Shown here in pieces: positions 7,332 through 15,804 of a stretch of 35,346 nt of DNA (the stretch's first letter is position 1; the number at the start of each line of letters is the position of its first letter). Source of the DNA: Zunongwangia pacifica (lineage in GTDB: Bacteria; Bacteroidota; Bacteroidia; Flavobacteriales; Flavobacteriaceae); NCBI RefSeq assembly GCF_023499215.1, contig NZ_JAKHSK010000041.1, forward strand, positions 1 through 35,346. The letters are read 5' to 3'. Position numbers and translations under genes: made by a program. Below the pieces are notes generated by a model that saw only the letters and a list, made by a program, of their open reading frames with translations, was not told the origin of the DNA and did no database searches.

Positions 7332-10300
7332 TTATAAAGCCAGATGTAGACCAAAGGCGACACTACCTTGATTTCTCTTTATGTTGCGAATGCCCGTACC
7401 GAAACTTGAGTACTGAAATTCAGGATCTATACCATAATCATTAGCTTTCCAGAGCATAATGTTTGAGAAAGATAACCTTAGAGATAAATTATCTACCCGT
7501 ATTCTATTCAGAAAATCTTGTGGGAGAGCATAAGACAATGTGATATCCCTTAATTTTATATAAGATGCATCCAGAACGTTGGTATTCGCCTTTATATAAT
7601 AATCGGTATCACGAACATCACCTGTTAAAGTACCTGCAGGATCGTAAGCGGGAATATCTGTAACCAATTCGTCTCCCGGCTGTTTCCATCTATTGGCAAA
7701 ATCGCTATAAGGAACACTTTCTAAAGCACCGGTAAAATTAGTTACTACATCACGCCTCATCACATGCCCTAAATTGTATATCGCATTAACGTTTAGACTA
7801 AAATCCTTATATCTAAACATATTAGAAAGACCTCCACTCCAGATAGGCTGCGCAGTGCCCATAAACCGTATATCCTCTGGGTTGGTTATATTGGGTTCTT
7901 TGGTTACAGTACCATCGGCGAGTCTAATTAAAGGATCGCCTTCTTCATCAAGCCCTTGATAATCATAAGCAAATATGGCGAAAGCCGGATAGCCTTTTAA
8001 ATAAGAAAGATCAACTTTTTGATTTCCTGTGGCAACGTCCCCTGGCAATAGAAGCTCCGTGATTTCATTATCATTATAGGCAAGTGTAAATATGGTCTTC
8101 CAGTCAAAATTTGTAGTTCTTATATTTGAGGTGGTTAAGGTAATCTCAATCCCTTTATTTTCCATACTTCCAAAATTTCCGATCGCTGAAGAAAATCCGG
8201 AAAAGACGTTAAGTGGTAATTGGCCTAAAAGATCATTTGTTTTCTTTTTATAAATATCTACAGAACCGTCTATAACATCAAACAAACCAAAATCCACCCC
8301 AAAATTTATCGTTTTTGTACGTTCCCAGGTTAACTTATCATTACCGGGTGTTTGTAGCGTTAAAGGAACGACGGTATTACCAATATTGGTGTAATTGGTT
8401 TGTGGACGTAAAATGTCATAAGAAGAAGATATGCCTGGAATAGGTGCATTACCCGTTATACCATACGTTGCTCTAACTTCTAAAAAGTTAACCGCCGACA
8501 CATAAGTAAAAAAACCTTCTCTGCCTATATTCCATTTACCACCAACACTCCAGGTTGGTTTATTTTGCGCCGATTTGTCCAGGCCAAACAGGTTACTTTT
8601 ATCACGTCTCCAGCTCGCATTTAAGGTATATCGTCTATTTAAGGTATAAGACAGATTACCGTAATATGAAGTAAAACGGCTTAATACTTCTGACTTTGAG
8701 AAATAATTATTTTCCAGAATACTTCGGGTACCACTGTTGGGCATTACAGTGTTATCAATGCCTTCATTCATCAATGTGGCATAATCTAAAGGTAGAGAGG
8801 TGAGCAGTAAAGAGTCATATCCTCTGATTGTTGAAGTTGACGACTCTGTTAATTGTTCTTGTGCCTCTTGTCCTAGTATAGCATAAAGCTGATGTTGCCC
8901 TTCATTCCAACTCTTATCATAGGATAATTGATTTCTAACGGTATAATTTTTTTGTACCAAATTGCCTTCTACATATCTACCACCATCTTTTGGCAGGTAG
9001 TATATTGGTGTGTCCCCGGGAGCATCAGCTACTGTAAACTGAGCCAATTCACTACGTACAATATAGCTTTCGGGACTTGTATGTGTAGTTACTTTATTAG
9101 CACCTGTGATGTAACTGTACGTACCATCAAATTCCAAATTATCAAAAAGCTCTACGTTAATGCCTGCAATTAAACGTGCATTCAAGGCATCTGAAATTTC
9201 GTCTGACCACTTCCTTTCATCCAAAGGATTGTAATTTAAATCTATTTGGGACCGGGCTTCAAAATCTGCACGCACCTCCTCTGAAAGCATCCCTAACCAG
9301 GGGATGTCCATATTATTTCCATTTTGATCCCTAAACAATTGATAAGGCATGCTACTATAGGTTATCCCCAAATTATTTTTGGTTACTGCCTTGGTTTTGG
9401 TAAGGTCTGTAATTAAATAAGTACTTATTTTATCATTAAATGTAAAATCTTGTCTAATATTTACTTTATAAAGCCGGTCTGAATCACCGGGACGATCTGA
9501 TTTTGTATCGGTGTAGGCTAGAGAACCATATACGCTATGTTTACTCCCGCCAGCCGACAGGCTAAGTGTATGATTAGTTTGCATAGCCGGCCTGTACCAA
9601 AGTTTATCTATTTGGCTCCTATTGGAAATACTTGATAAACTGTCTAATTTGGCATTAGCGACGCCAGAGGAAATTACCCCCCTATATTCATCGTATAAAA
9701 CTTGCATATGCGGAGGAATGCCCCCTCCTTCAAAAACATAGGCACTTTGCTCTGCATAGGGATGTGCTACAGGGTCAAAAACTTCCCTGGCGTTCGAAAT
9801 AAATTCTGAACTGTTCATATAGGGTTGATAAGCCAAATCTGGTCTTCCCTGAATATTGGTAAAAACGTCATACGACACCTTAACCTTACTGTTTTGATCA
9901 CCTTTTTTTGTGGTAATCACGATTACCCCATTAGAGGCCCTTGCCCCCCATATAGAAGAAGCCGTAGCATCTTTTAAAACGGTAATATCTTCTACATCCT
10001 GAGGGTTTATATAGGAGATATTATTGGTAGGGATACCATCTACAACAAATAAAGGTCCCCTATTTGTTCCTGCTCCTGTGGGATTGTTAGAATCAGAACT
10101 AAAAGTGCCTAAACTGGTTAATCCTCTCACTAAATACGGATTATCTGAAGCACCCGGTGAATTATTAATGGTTAAACCTGCAACAAGGCCATCTATACGT
10201 TGTAGGATATTCATAGAATAGGCCCGGTCTTTTGCGATGCTCAGTTCCGGTTTAGAAAAAGCTCCCGCACTGCGTTCTTTTGATATTTTTTGGTAACCTG

Positions 10301-10952
10301 TAGAAACCACCTCGACGGCTTCAAGCTTAGTGACATCATCTTCTAAAACCACGTCCAGAACGAGATTATCCCCCACTAGCACCTCTTTATCTTTAAAACC
10401 TAGCGAACTAAATACCAAGACATTATCCACTGAAGGTAGCTGGATTTTAAAACCTCCGTCAAAATCTGTTATAGCTCCTTTATTTGTTCCCTTTATTCTA
10501 ATAGTAACACTGGGTATGGGTGCCCCTCTGGTATCGGTTACCGTACCCGACACCATGATTTGATCCCCGTTTACACCTTTTTCGATGATGATAGTATTAT
10601 CCTTAGATATTACCACATTAAATCTTCCGGCAGGAATACTTTTGGCAATAAGTCTATCAACCTTAATGAGGCCTTTAATAAGCTTCACTTTGGGCAAACC
10701 TGCAAAAAGCCCATCAGGATACAGAAAATTATAGTTGGTTTGATCTGTAATAATCTGGAACACCTCATCTACGGTAACTTCCCGGGGGGAATCAATGTTC
10801 ACTTTTGCCTGAGAATAACTAAAGTCAGAATTGAATCCTAAAACTGTTGTACAAAATAAGAGTAAGAATGTTCTCATGACTATCAATAAAAATGGCTTCC
10901 TGACCCTAAAAAATATCTCAGAGCTAAAGACATTGAACAATTTAATTTTCAT
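7332..10952 (-). CDS. SusC/RagA-family TonB-linked outer-membrane transporter (system 1)
   Basis: 1206 residues. The extended N-terminus holds a second Met (MRTFLLLFC) that may be the signal-peptide start. Order of domains: STN secretin/TonB short N-terminal domain (about 55-125, VDEVFQIITDQTNYNFLY), a carboxypeptidase-regulatory-like beta sandwich (about 133-210, VSGTVTDTRGAPIPSVTIRI), a plug domain (GPLFVVDGIPTNN, VLKDATASSIWGARASNGVI), then a beta barrel. The STN domain marks it as a transducer that can signal to FecR1 across the envelope. The C-terminus ends in HLAL rather than the usual terminal aromatic residue. The leader of 152 bases after fecR1 contains a hairpin at 11002-11042. Confidence 0.95.
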   Translation of the reverse strand: MKIKLFNVFSSEIFFRVRKPFLLIVMRTFLLLFCTTVLGFNSDFSYSQAKVNIDSPREVTVDEVFQIITDQTNYNFLYPDGLFAGLPKVKLIKGLIKVDRLIAKSIPAGRFNVVISKDNTIIIEKGVNGDQIMVSGTVTDTRGAPIPSVTIRIKGTNKGAITDFDGGFKIQLPSVDNVLVFSSLGFKDKEVLVGDNLVLDVVLEDDVTKLEAVEVVSTGYQKISKERSAGAFSKPELSIAKDRAYSMNILQRIDGLVAGLTINNSPGASDNPYLVRGLTSLGTFSSDSNNPTGAGTNRGPLFVVDGIPTNNISYINPQDVEDITVLKDATASSIWGARASNGVIVITTKKGDQNSKVKVSYDVFTNIQGRPDLAYQPYMNSSEFISNAREVFDPVAHPYAEQSAYVFEGGGIPPHMQVLYDEYRGVISSGVANAKLDSLSSISNRSQIDKLWYRPAMQTNHTLSLSAGGSKHSVYGSLAYTDTKSDRPGDSDRLYKVNIRQDFTFNDKISTYLITDLTKTKAVTKNNLGITYSSMPYQLFRDQNGNNMDIPWLGMLSEEVRADFEARSQIDLNYNPLDERKWSDEISDALNARLIAGINVELFDNLEFDGTYSYITGANKVTTHTSPESYIVRSELAQFTVADAPGDTPIYYLPKDGGRYVEGNLVQKNYTVRNQLSYDKSWNEGQHQLYAILGQEAQEQLTESSTSTIRGYDSLLLTSLPLDYATLMNEGIDNTVMPNSGTRSILENNYFSKSEVLSRFTSYYGNLSYTLNRRYTLNASWRRDKSNLFGLDKSAQNKPTWSVGGKWNIGREGFFTYVSAVNFLEVRATYGITGNAPIPGISSSYDILRPQTNYTNIGNTVVPLTLQTPGNDKLTWERTKTINFGVDFGLFDVIDGSVDIYKKKTNDLLGQLPLNVFSGFSSAIGNFGSMENKGIEITLTTSNIRTTNFDWKTIFTLAYNDNEITELLLPGDVATGNQKVDLSYLKGYPAFAIFAYDYQGLDEEGDPLIRLADGTVTKEPNITNPEDIRFMGTAQPIWSGGLSNMFRYKDFSLNVNAIYNLGHVMRRDVVTNFTGALESVPYSDFANRWKQPGDELVTDIPAYDPAGTLTGDVRDTDYYIKANTNVLDASYIKLRDITLSYALPQDFLNRIRVDNLSLRLSFSNIMLWKANDYGIDPEFQYSSFGTGIRNIKRNQGSVAFGLHLAL

Positions 10953-11001
10953 AAATTTGAATTGTATTGGTTATTATTTGCTTTAACTGATCAAGTCTAA
11001 A

Positions 11002-11042
11002 GGGACGAAGTTTGAACCTGCGAAAATTTGAACTTCGTTCCC
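11002..11042. terminator. Hairpin between fecR1 and susC1 (attenuator-like)
   Basis: Left arm GGGACGAAGTT at 11002-11012 pairs with AACTTCGTTCCC at 11031-11042 with one bulged T. On the minus strand, the direction of transcription here, the stem is followed only by TTTAGAC, so it is a weak terminator at most. On the plus strand it is followed by seven T. A partial stop, or an RNA processing or stabilising element that separates fecR1 from susC1 expression, is inferred. Confidence 0.5.
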
Positions 11043-11104
11043 TTTTTTTCTTTACATAAAAATTTATGCTCTTTTTGTTGAAAATGAATTTATCATAATG
11101 ATGC

Positions 11105-12268
11105 TTATTTTAATATTATTTGTTTCTCATTGATTTCATAGTTCTGAATAATGCCGAAATTTTTAATCCGATCTAAAATTTCTGTTATTTCCTGATCTTT
11201 TTGAATTCTCCCTACAAGTTTTGCATCTTCTAAACCACGATCTTCAAATACGACATCTATATCATACCAGCGGGATAGTACGGACATGATTTCCTTTAGG
11301 CTCTTTTGCCTAAAGATATACTCCCCATTAACCCAGGAAGTTTCTTCTTTTAAATTAACCGAATCTATAGAAAGTGTATAGGTCTTTAAGTTTAATGTGG
11401 ACTGCTGTTTAGGCGATAAAACAAAGCTGTCTTCAGGTGTATTGATCTTCACCATGCCCTCAACCAAAGTGGTATATACATCGTCATCTGTAGGATAAGC
11501 TTTTATATTAAATTCTGTCCCCAACACTTGTATTTCCTGTTGTTGGTGTACCACTTTAAAATCTGCCCCCAAGTGCTCACTACTGGGAGAAACATCAAAA
11601 AAAGCTTCTCCATATACCAACTCAACCTGACGACTTTGACCTTTAATAAAATGTACCGGGTATTTTAATTCTGTTCCTGAGTTAAGCCATACTTCTGTTC
11701 CATCAGACAGTTTCACAAAGAACTGCCCACCACGAGGAACAGTCAATCTATTAAAAGTAATTTTGCTTTTATTAATTGCACTTTTGTTATATACTAATCC
11801 TTCTTCATTACTACTTGCATTGTGGGTTTTTACAAAACTCCCCTCTTCTAAAGTAATTTCTTCACCCGTCTCGGTAACAAGCACTGCTTTCTTTTTAAGG
11901 GTTTCGATCTGATTATTGGTAAGAATTGGGTTCACACCGACTGCCGATTGCTCCGTTTCCCGTTCAAAGAAAAAATAAAGTGAAACCATAATAAGCACTG
12001 AAGCGGCAACCCCAGAAATGCGCATCCATAATTTCTTAACCTTTGTATGTTGCTGCATTTTGCGAATTCTGGAAAGAAGTTCTTTCTTCTCTTGCTCCGT
12101 ATTAAAATCTTCCATAATATGGTCTATAGCATAATCAATTCGCACAAAAGACCGAAACTGCTTTAGGTGAGCGGGATCTTTAAGCCATTTCGACAACTCA
12201 TCTAATTCAGATTCTGAAGCCGAATGATTTAAATATTTTACAATAAAATGCCTTATCTGGGAATTCAT
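11105..12268 (-). CDS. FecR-family anti-sigma factor (system 1)
   Basis: 387 residues. The cytoplasmic N-terminal helical part (about 1-85) starts with a SELDELSKWL-type segment typical of FecR. A single membrane helix lies at about 88-106 (ISGVAASVLIMVSLYFFF). The periplasmic FecR domain contains LTVPRGGQFFVKLSDGTEVWLNSGTELKYP, and the C-terminal DUF4974-like part ends LDRIKNFGIIQNYEINEKQIILK. It holds the ECF sigma factor inactive until SusC1, through its STN domain, reports ligand. It is divergent from the sigma gene, with 116 bases between them, and upstream of susC1 on the same strand. Confidence 0.93.
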   Translation of the reverse strand: MNSQIRHFIVKYLNHSASESELDELSKWLKDPAHLKQFRSFVRIDYAIDHIMEDFNTEQEKKELLSRIRKMQQHTKVKKLWMRISGVAASVLIMVSLYFFFERETEQSAVGVNPILTNNQIETLKKKAVLVTETGEEITLEEGSFVKTHNASSNEEGLVYNKSAINKSKITFNRLTVPRGGQFFVKLSDGTEVWLNSGTELKYPVHFIKGQSRQVELVYGEAFFDVSPSSEHLGADFKVVHQQQEIQVLGTEFNIKAYPTDDDVYTTLVEGMVKINTPEDSFVLSPKQQSTLNLKTYTLSIDSVNLKEETSWVNGEYIFRQKSLKEIMSVLSRWYDIDVVFEDRGLEDAKLVGRIQKDQEITEILDRIKNFGIIQNYEINEKQIILK

Positions 12269-12301
12269 TAAAATTCTTTTGTTTTATAGCTAATAAGATT
12301 C

Positions 12302-12332
12302 CAAAGTTAAATACCCCTAATGTTTTGATAAC
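12302..12332 (-). promoter_or_regulatory. Candidate fecR1 promoter with shared ECF-type motif
   Basis: On the minus strand GTTATCAAAACATTA lies at 12318-12332, followed by GGGG and then TAACTTTG at 12302-12309, which fits the Bacteroidota -7 consensus TAnnTTTG. The same 15 bases occur before fecR2. No TTG -33 element is present in the usual place; GTTAT occupies that region, hinting at an alternative sigma factor. The element also lies in the upstream region of the divergent sigma gene. Confidence 0.5.
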
Positions 12333-12384
12333 TTTTTATTAATTTTACCCATTATAACAAATAAAAATAAAGTTTTAACAAAGA

Positions 12385-13020
12385 ATGGAAAGGCACTCTG
12401 GAACCAATTATCAAACAGAAGCTGAGTTAGTAAAAGCATTGCGACATGGTGAAGAAAATGCGTATGCGTATTTAATGGATTGTTATCACCAAAAGCTTTG
12501 TACCTATGCCTATAGTTTTTGTAAGGATCGCAATATGGCCGCAGATATGGTTCAAAATGTGATGCTCCGGTTATGGAAAAAAAGAGCATCCCTTCGCACA
12601 GATTCAAGTATCCGTAGTTTCCTTTACCGCTCTGTATACAATGAGTTTTTAGATCAATACAAGCATCGTAAATTCATTTTGAACTTAGAAAAAGATTATA
12701 TGACCGCGATAAATACTTTGATCGAGGAGGAAGAATCTGATTTGGACAAAATTATTCATCAGGTGAGACAGGAAATTGAGAACCTAAATCCCAGATGTAA
12801 AGAGATTTTTATGCTTAGCAAAAACGAAGGGCTAACCAATATCGAGATTGCCGAACACCTTAACCTTTCCATCAAAACGGTGGAAAACCAGATGACCAGA
12901 GCTTATGCTCAACTCCGTGAAAAAGTAGGTGAAAAACTACAGGGCATCCTTTTTTTATTATTTGGGATAACCAAAAGATCATTTAGTGCCGGTAAGAAGC
13001 AAATTGTATTGCGTAAATAG
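12385..13020 (+). CDS. ECF sigma-70 factor (system 1)
   Basis: 211 residues. Region 2 is seen in ENAYAYLMDCYHQKLCTYAYSFCKDRNMAADMVQNVMLRLW, and region 4 in LNPRCKEIFMLSKNEGLTNIEIAEHLNLSIKTVENQMTRA, a helix-turn-helix for -35 recognition. No region 3 is present, as in ECF factors. It is FecI-like, and predicted to be released from FecR1 to transcribe fecR1-susC1-susD1. The divergent orientation relative to fecR1 differs from the second locus, where all genes point the same way. The C-terminal tail after region 4 (about 25 residues, ending in basic residues) is longer than in sigma 2. Confidence 0.93.
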   Translation: MERHSGTNYQTEAELVKALRHGEENAYAYLMDCYHQKLCTYAYSFCKDRNMAADMVQNVMLRLWKKRASLRTDSSIRSFLYRSVYNEFLDQYKHRKFILNLEKDYMTAINTLIEEEESDLDKIIHQVRQEIENLNPRCKEIFMLSKNEGLTNIEIAEHLNLSIKTVENQMTRAYAQLREKVGEKLQGILFLLFGITKRSFSAGKKQIVLRK

Positions 13021-13134
13021 AAGCTTTGATTACTTCTAATTTGTACTCCCTGCGTTAAGCTTACATGCGTACTTAAACCCAGATATAGATCATAAGTGGC
13101 CTGCGATTAGATTAAATTATGTTACTTTAAAAAA

Positions 13135-13160
13135 AGAAATGCCGAAAAATCGGCATTTCT
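13135..13160 (-). terminator. Intrinsic terminator of the susCD2-hydrolase operon
   Basis: A perfect 11-base stem: AGAAATGCCGA at 13135-13145 and TCGGCATTTCT at 13150-13160, with a 4-base loop. On the minus strand the stem is followed by a run of T (positions 13129-13134 are A on plus). It lies 30 bases past the hydrolase stop codon. No T-run follows on the plus strand, so it serves the minus-strand operon; sigma 1 converges on it. Confidence 0.85.
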
Positions 13161-13189
13161 ACAAACATAAATACAACACAAACTAAAAA

Positions 13190-14050
13190 TTACTTCAAAT
13201 AAACTTCAACAAGCACAGGAAAGTGGTCTGATATAAATTTTGCTCCCCTTTGGGCATCTAAGACCTGATAACTTTTAATAGCTACATCTCCCTGAAAAAA
13301 AATATAATCGATACGATCTCGATCTTCATCAGGTTCTAGTTGAAAACCATTAAAAGTATAACTTGGCCCATATTGCTTTTCAGCTTTTAATTTTGTGTCC
13401 AGTAATTTTAAATTTTCGCCATTATCTGAAACCATTGTTTTATAAGCTTCAGAAGAAGGTGGAACATTAAAATCACCCGTCACAAAAATGGGAGTGCCTT
13501 CTGTAATCTTATCGGCTATAATCTTCCTAATTAAAATGGCGCTTTGCTTGCGCGCTTCGGTCCCCACGTGATCAAAATGGGTATTGAAGAAGAAAAATAA
13601 TTTGCCATCTTTCTTTCTTCGGAATTTAGCCCAGGTTACAATTCTTGGCAACGCGGCATCCCATCCTTTAGATCCCACTTTCTCTGGCGTTTCCGATAAC
13701 CAAAGTGTACCACTTTCTAAAACTTCAAATGCATCTTTTTTATAGAAAATAGGCGAAAATTCCCCATTCTTACCACCTTGCCTCCCTACACCTATATGTG
13801 CATAATCCTCTAATCCATGCTGTATATCTTCTAACTGTGAGTACAATACTTCCTGAGCTCCAAAGACGTCGATATTCTCAAATTTTACCATATCAGTAAA
13901 CCAGTCTCGACGATAGTTCCAGTAGTTAATTCCATCCTTTTCAGTAGCCATTCTAATATTGGCACTCATCATCTTTAATGGTTTCTCTTGTGCATATATG
14001 GTAAGTGCAACGAAAAAAAGTAAAGCTCCTAAAATGTTATTTTTCATCAT
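13190..14050 (-). CDS. Secreted endonuclease/exonuclease/phosphatase-family metal-dependent hydrolase
   Basis: 286 residues with a signal peptide (MMKNNILGALLFFVALTIYAQ). All hallmarks of the EEP fold are present: the N in SANIRM, the catalytic Glu in FGAQEVL, the His/Asp pair in NTHFDHVG, the metal and catalytic residues in VTGDFNVPPSSEAY, DRDRIDYIFF, and the final ISDHFPVLVEV. Closest in style to COG3568-type hydrolases. The fold cleaves phosphodiester or phosphomonoester bonds in DNA, lipids, inositol phosphates or nucleotides; the substrate here is not readable. It lies 6 bases after susD2 and is the only enzyme of that operon, so its product is probably what SusCD2 imports. A terminator follows. 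Confidence 0.9.
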   Translation of the reverse strand: MMKNNILGALLFFVALTIYAQEKPLKMMSANIRMATEKDGINYWNYRRDWFTDMVKFENIDVFGAQEVLYSQLEDIQHGLEDYAHIGVGRQGGKNGEFSPIFYKKDAFEVLESGTLWLSETPEKVGSKGWDAALPRIVTWAKFRRKKDGKLFFFFNTHFDHVGTEARKQSAILIRKIIADKITEGTPIFVTGDFNVPPSSEAYKTMVSDNGENLKLLDTKLKAEKQYGPSYTFNGFQLEPDEDRDRIDYIFFQGDVAIKSYQVLDAQRGAKFISDHFPVLVEVYLK

Positions 14051-14056
14051 TTTAAG

Positions 14057-15799
14057 TTATTCCCAACCGGGATTTTGTTCAAGATTTGGATTTAATTGCA
14101 ACTCGATTCTTGGGATTGGATATAAATAATCCTTATTTTCATTAAAGCTCCTGTTATTAAAATTAGGCTGCGGATCGATAAGATTATTGTCGCTTAAATA
14201 CACATCTGAGCCTAGTTTTAAATATTGAATCCCTTCTACCTGATTTCCCGGAGCGTCTCCTTCATAAAACACTACATCTGTATCACCATCACCTTCAAAA
14301 TCGTATTCCCCAGGGCCGGGAACATATAATCCTCGTAAAGGTCTTGTGATAAATTGTCCTGCTTTCCATCGAACGATATCATCCCAAAAGAAATTCTCCA
14401 TATATAATTCTATCCTGCGCTCTCTTCTAATTTCAAGCAATAGTCCGGCATTATTACCTTTTACCTGCGGATATTGATTTTGCATATAGGGATCTGGATC
14501 ATTGTTCGCTGCTTCAATCACAAGATGTGGCATGGCAACACGATCTCTAAGTACATTTATAGAATTATCTATATCTGTTTGTGTTGCTGTTCCCAATTCA
14601 GCTTTAGCTTCAGCAAAATTCAATAAAATTTCACCAAATCTAAAGATGGGCAAATCGGTAATGGACTGATCATTGGTGTCGTATTGAGGCTCTGTAACAT
14701 ATTTTATGATTTGATAACCTGTAACAGTAGCTCCCAAATTAGGGGGAAGTTCCTGGGCTTGCCCCTTACGCGTATAACCAGGAGTTCGAATAGTTTGTGA
14801 TAGTCTTGGATCACGATTGGCGACCTCTTCAGTAAAAAAAATCTGATTATAATCTGGCAAATCTGTAAACCTGCTGCCATCTGCATTGAGATACGTATTT
14901 ACCAGATCCTTAGGCATTCCCGGTCTTCCGTAAGAGGACGTTGTGGTGTAATAATTTACATTATGATCTACATCCAGCGCGGTGTTGAATTCTCTGGCCA
15001 AAATAACTTCTGCACCCACCGCATCATGCGAATTAAACAGATTTAAATAATCTGAATTTGGATTTCCTGAACTAAATACTCCATAAGGTGAATTATTCAT
15101 CAGCTCTTTAGAAGCATCTATTGAAGCTTCTAAATAAGTTTCATACCCACTAATGCCTCTATATTTTTCGTAAGTGCCTTCATAAAGTCCTACTCTGGAT
15201 TTTAAGGCTAGAGCTGCGTATTTAGTTACGGTGTACAATTGCTGGTCTTCGTTTAAATCTTCTATAGCGATAGTAAGATCTGCCAGTATTTTATCCACAA
15301 TAAACTGCCGACTGTCTCTTGGTTTCTGTAAACTTTCCTGATCATCTGGATTAATTGTGTAATCGTAATAAGGAACAGCCCCAAAACGCTGCAACTTATT
15401 AAAATAAAAATAGGCTCTAAAAAAACGTGCTACACCACCATAATGCGCAATTGCAGCGGCATCGTCACCACGTTGATAATTTTCAAGAAAGTAGTTGATA
15501 TCCCTAAGATATCCCCAATCCCAACCACCGCCAGTAGTTGGGATGGTTCTGGCGCTACGCATTTCTTCGCTTAAAGTGGTCTCCAAAATATTGCCAGCTC
15601 TGGCATCTCCGTTATAAATAGAGGTACTGGGTAACATTCTGTAAAAACCATTCGTATATAATTGTAAATCACTTGCTTTAGTGAAGAAATTATCTTCGGT
15701 TACTTCTGATAAGGGTTCTTTATTTAAAAGATCATCGCTACAACCTGTTAAAACAGCTATGAGCAAAATGAAGATTATTTTTATATTTTTCATCATCAT
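14057..15799 (-). CDS. SusD/RagB-family outer-membrane substrate-binding lipoprotein (system 2)
   Basis: 580 residues. Lipobox LTGCSDDLLNKEPLSEVTEDNF carries the typical early SusD motif. Further signatures: RFFRAYFYFNKLQRFGAVPYYD (the conserved helix), FRFGEILLNFAEAKAELGT (TPR-like helix), LLLEIRRERRIELYMENFFWDDIVRWKAG, and the C-terminal KDYLYPIPRIELQLNPNLEQNPGW, which is diagnostic of RagB/SusD. Starts 5 bases after the susC2 stop; the first three codons are all Met, so the exact start is uncertain by one or two residues. It binds the ligand at the cell surface and forms the lid of SusC2. Confidence 0.95.
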   Translation of the reverse strand: MMMKNIKIIFILLIAVLTGCSDDLLNKEPLSEVTEDNFFTKASDLQLYTNGFYRMLPSTSIYNGDARAGNILETTLSEEMRSARTIPTTGGGWDWGYLRDINYFLENYQRGDDAAAIAHYGGVARFFRAYFYFNKLQRFGAVPYYDYTINPDDQESLQKPRDSRQFIVDKILADLTIAIEDLNEDQQLYTVTKYAALALKSRVGLYEGTYEKYRGISGYETYLEASIDASKELMNNSPYGVFSSGNPNSDYLNLFNSHDAVGAEVILAREFNTALDVDHNVNYYTTTSSYGRPGMPKDLVNTYLNADGSRFTDLPDYNQIFFTEEVANRDPRLSQTIRTPGYTRKGQAQELPPNLGATVTGYQIIKYVTEPQYDTNDQSITDLPIFRFGEILLNFAEAKAELGTATQTDIDNSINVLRDRVAMPHLVIEAANNDPDPYMQNQYPQVKGNNAGLLLEIRRERRIELYMENFFWDDIVRWKAGQFITRPLRGLYVPGPGEYDFEGDGDTDVVFYEGDAPGNQVEGIQYLKLGSDVYLSDNNLIDPQPNFNNRSFNENKDYLYPIPRIELQLNPNLEQNPGWE

Positions 15800-15804
15800 A
15801 TTTT

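Noticed and set aside
8928-9173. 81-codon plus-strand frame inside susC1
   Set aside because: Antisense shadow of the SusC barrel; no start signal, no domain, cysteine-rich composition typical of shadow frames.
1-10952. Reading system 1 as a polysaccharide-utilisation locus
   Set aside because: No glycoside hydrolase, polysaccharide lyase, esterase or sulfatase is present in the window; SusCD alone does not define a glycan substrate.
12317-12607. 96-codon minus-strand frame over the start of the sigma 1 gene
   Set aside because: It lies antisense to a clear sigma factor gene, has no recognisable domain, and covers the fecR1 promoter region.
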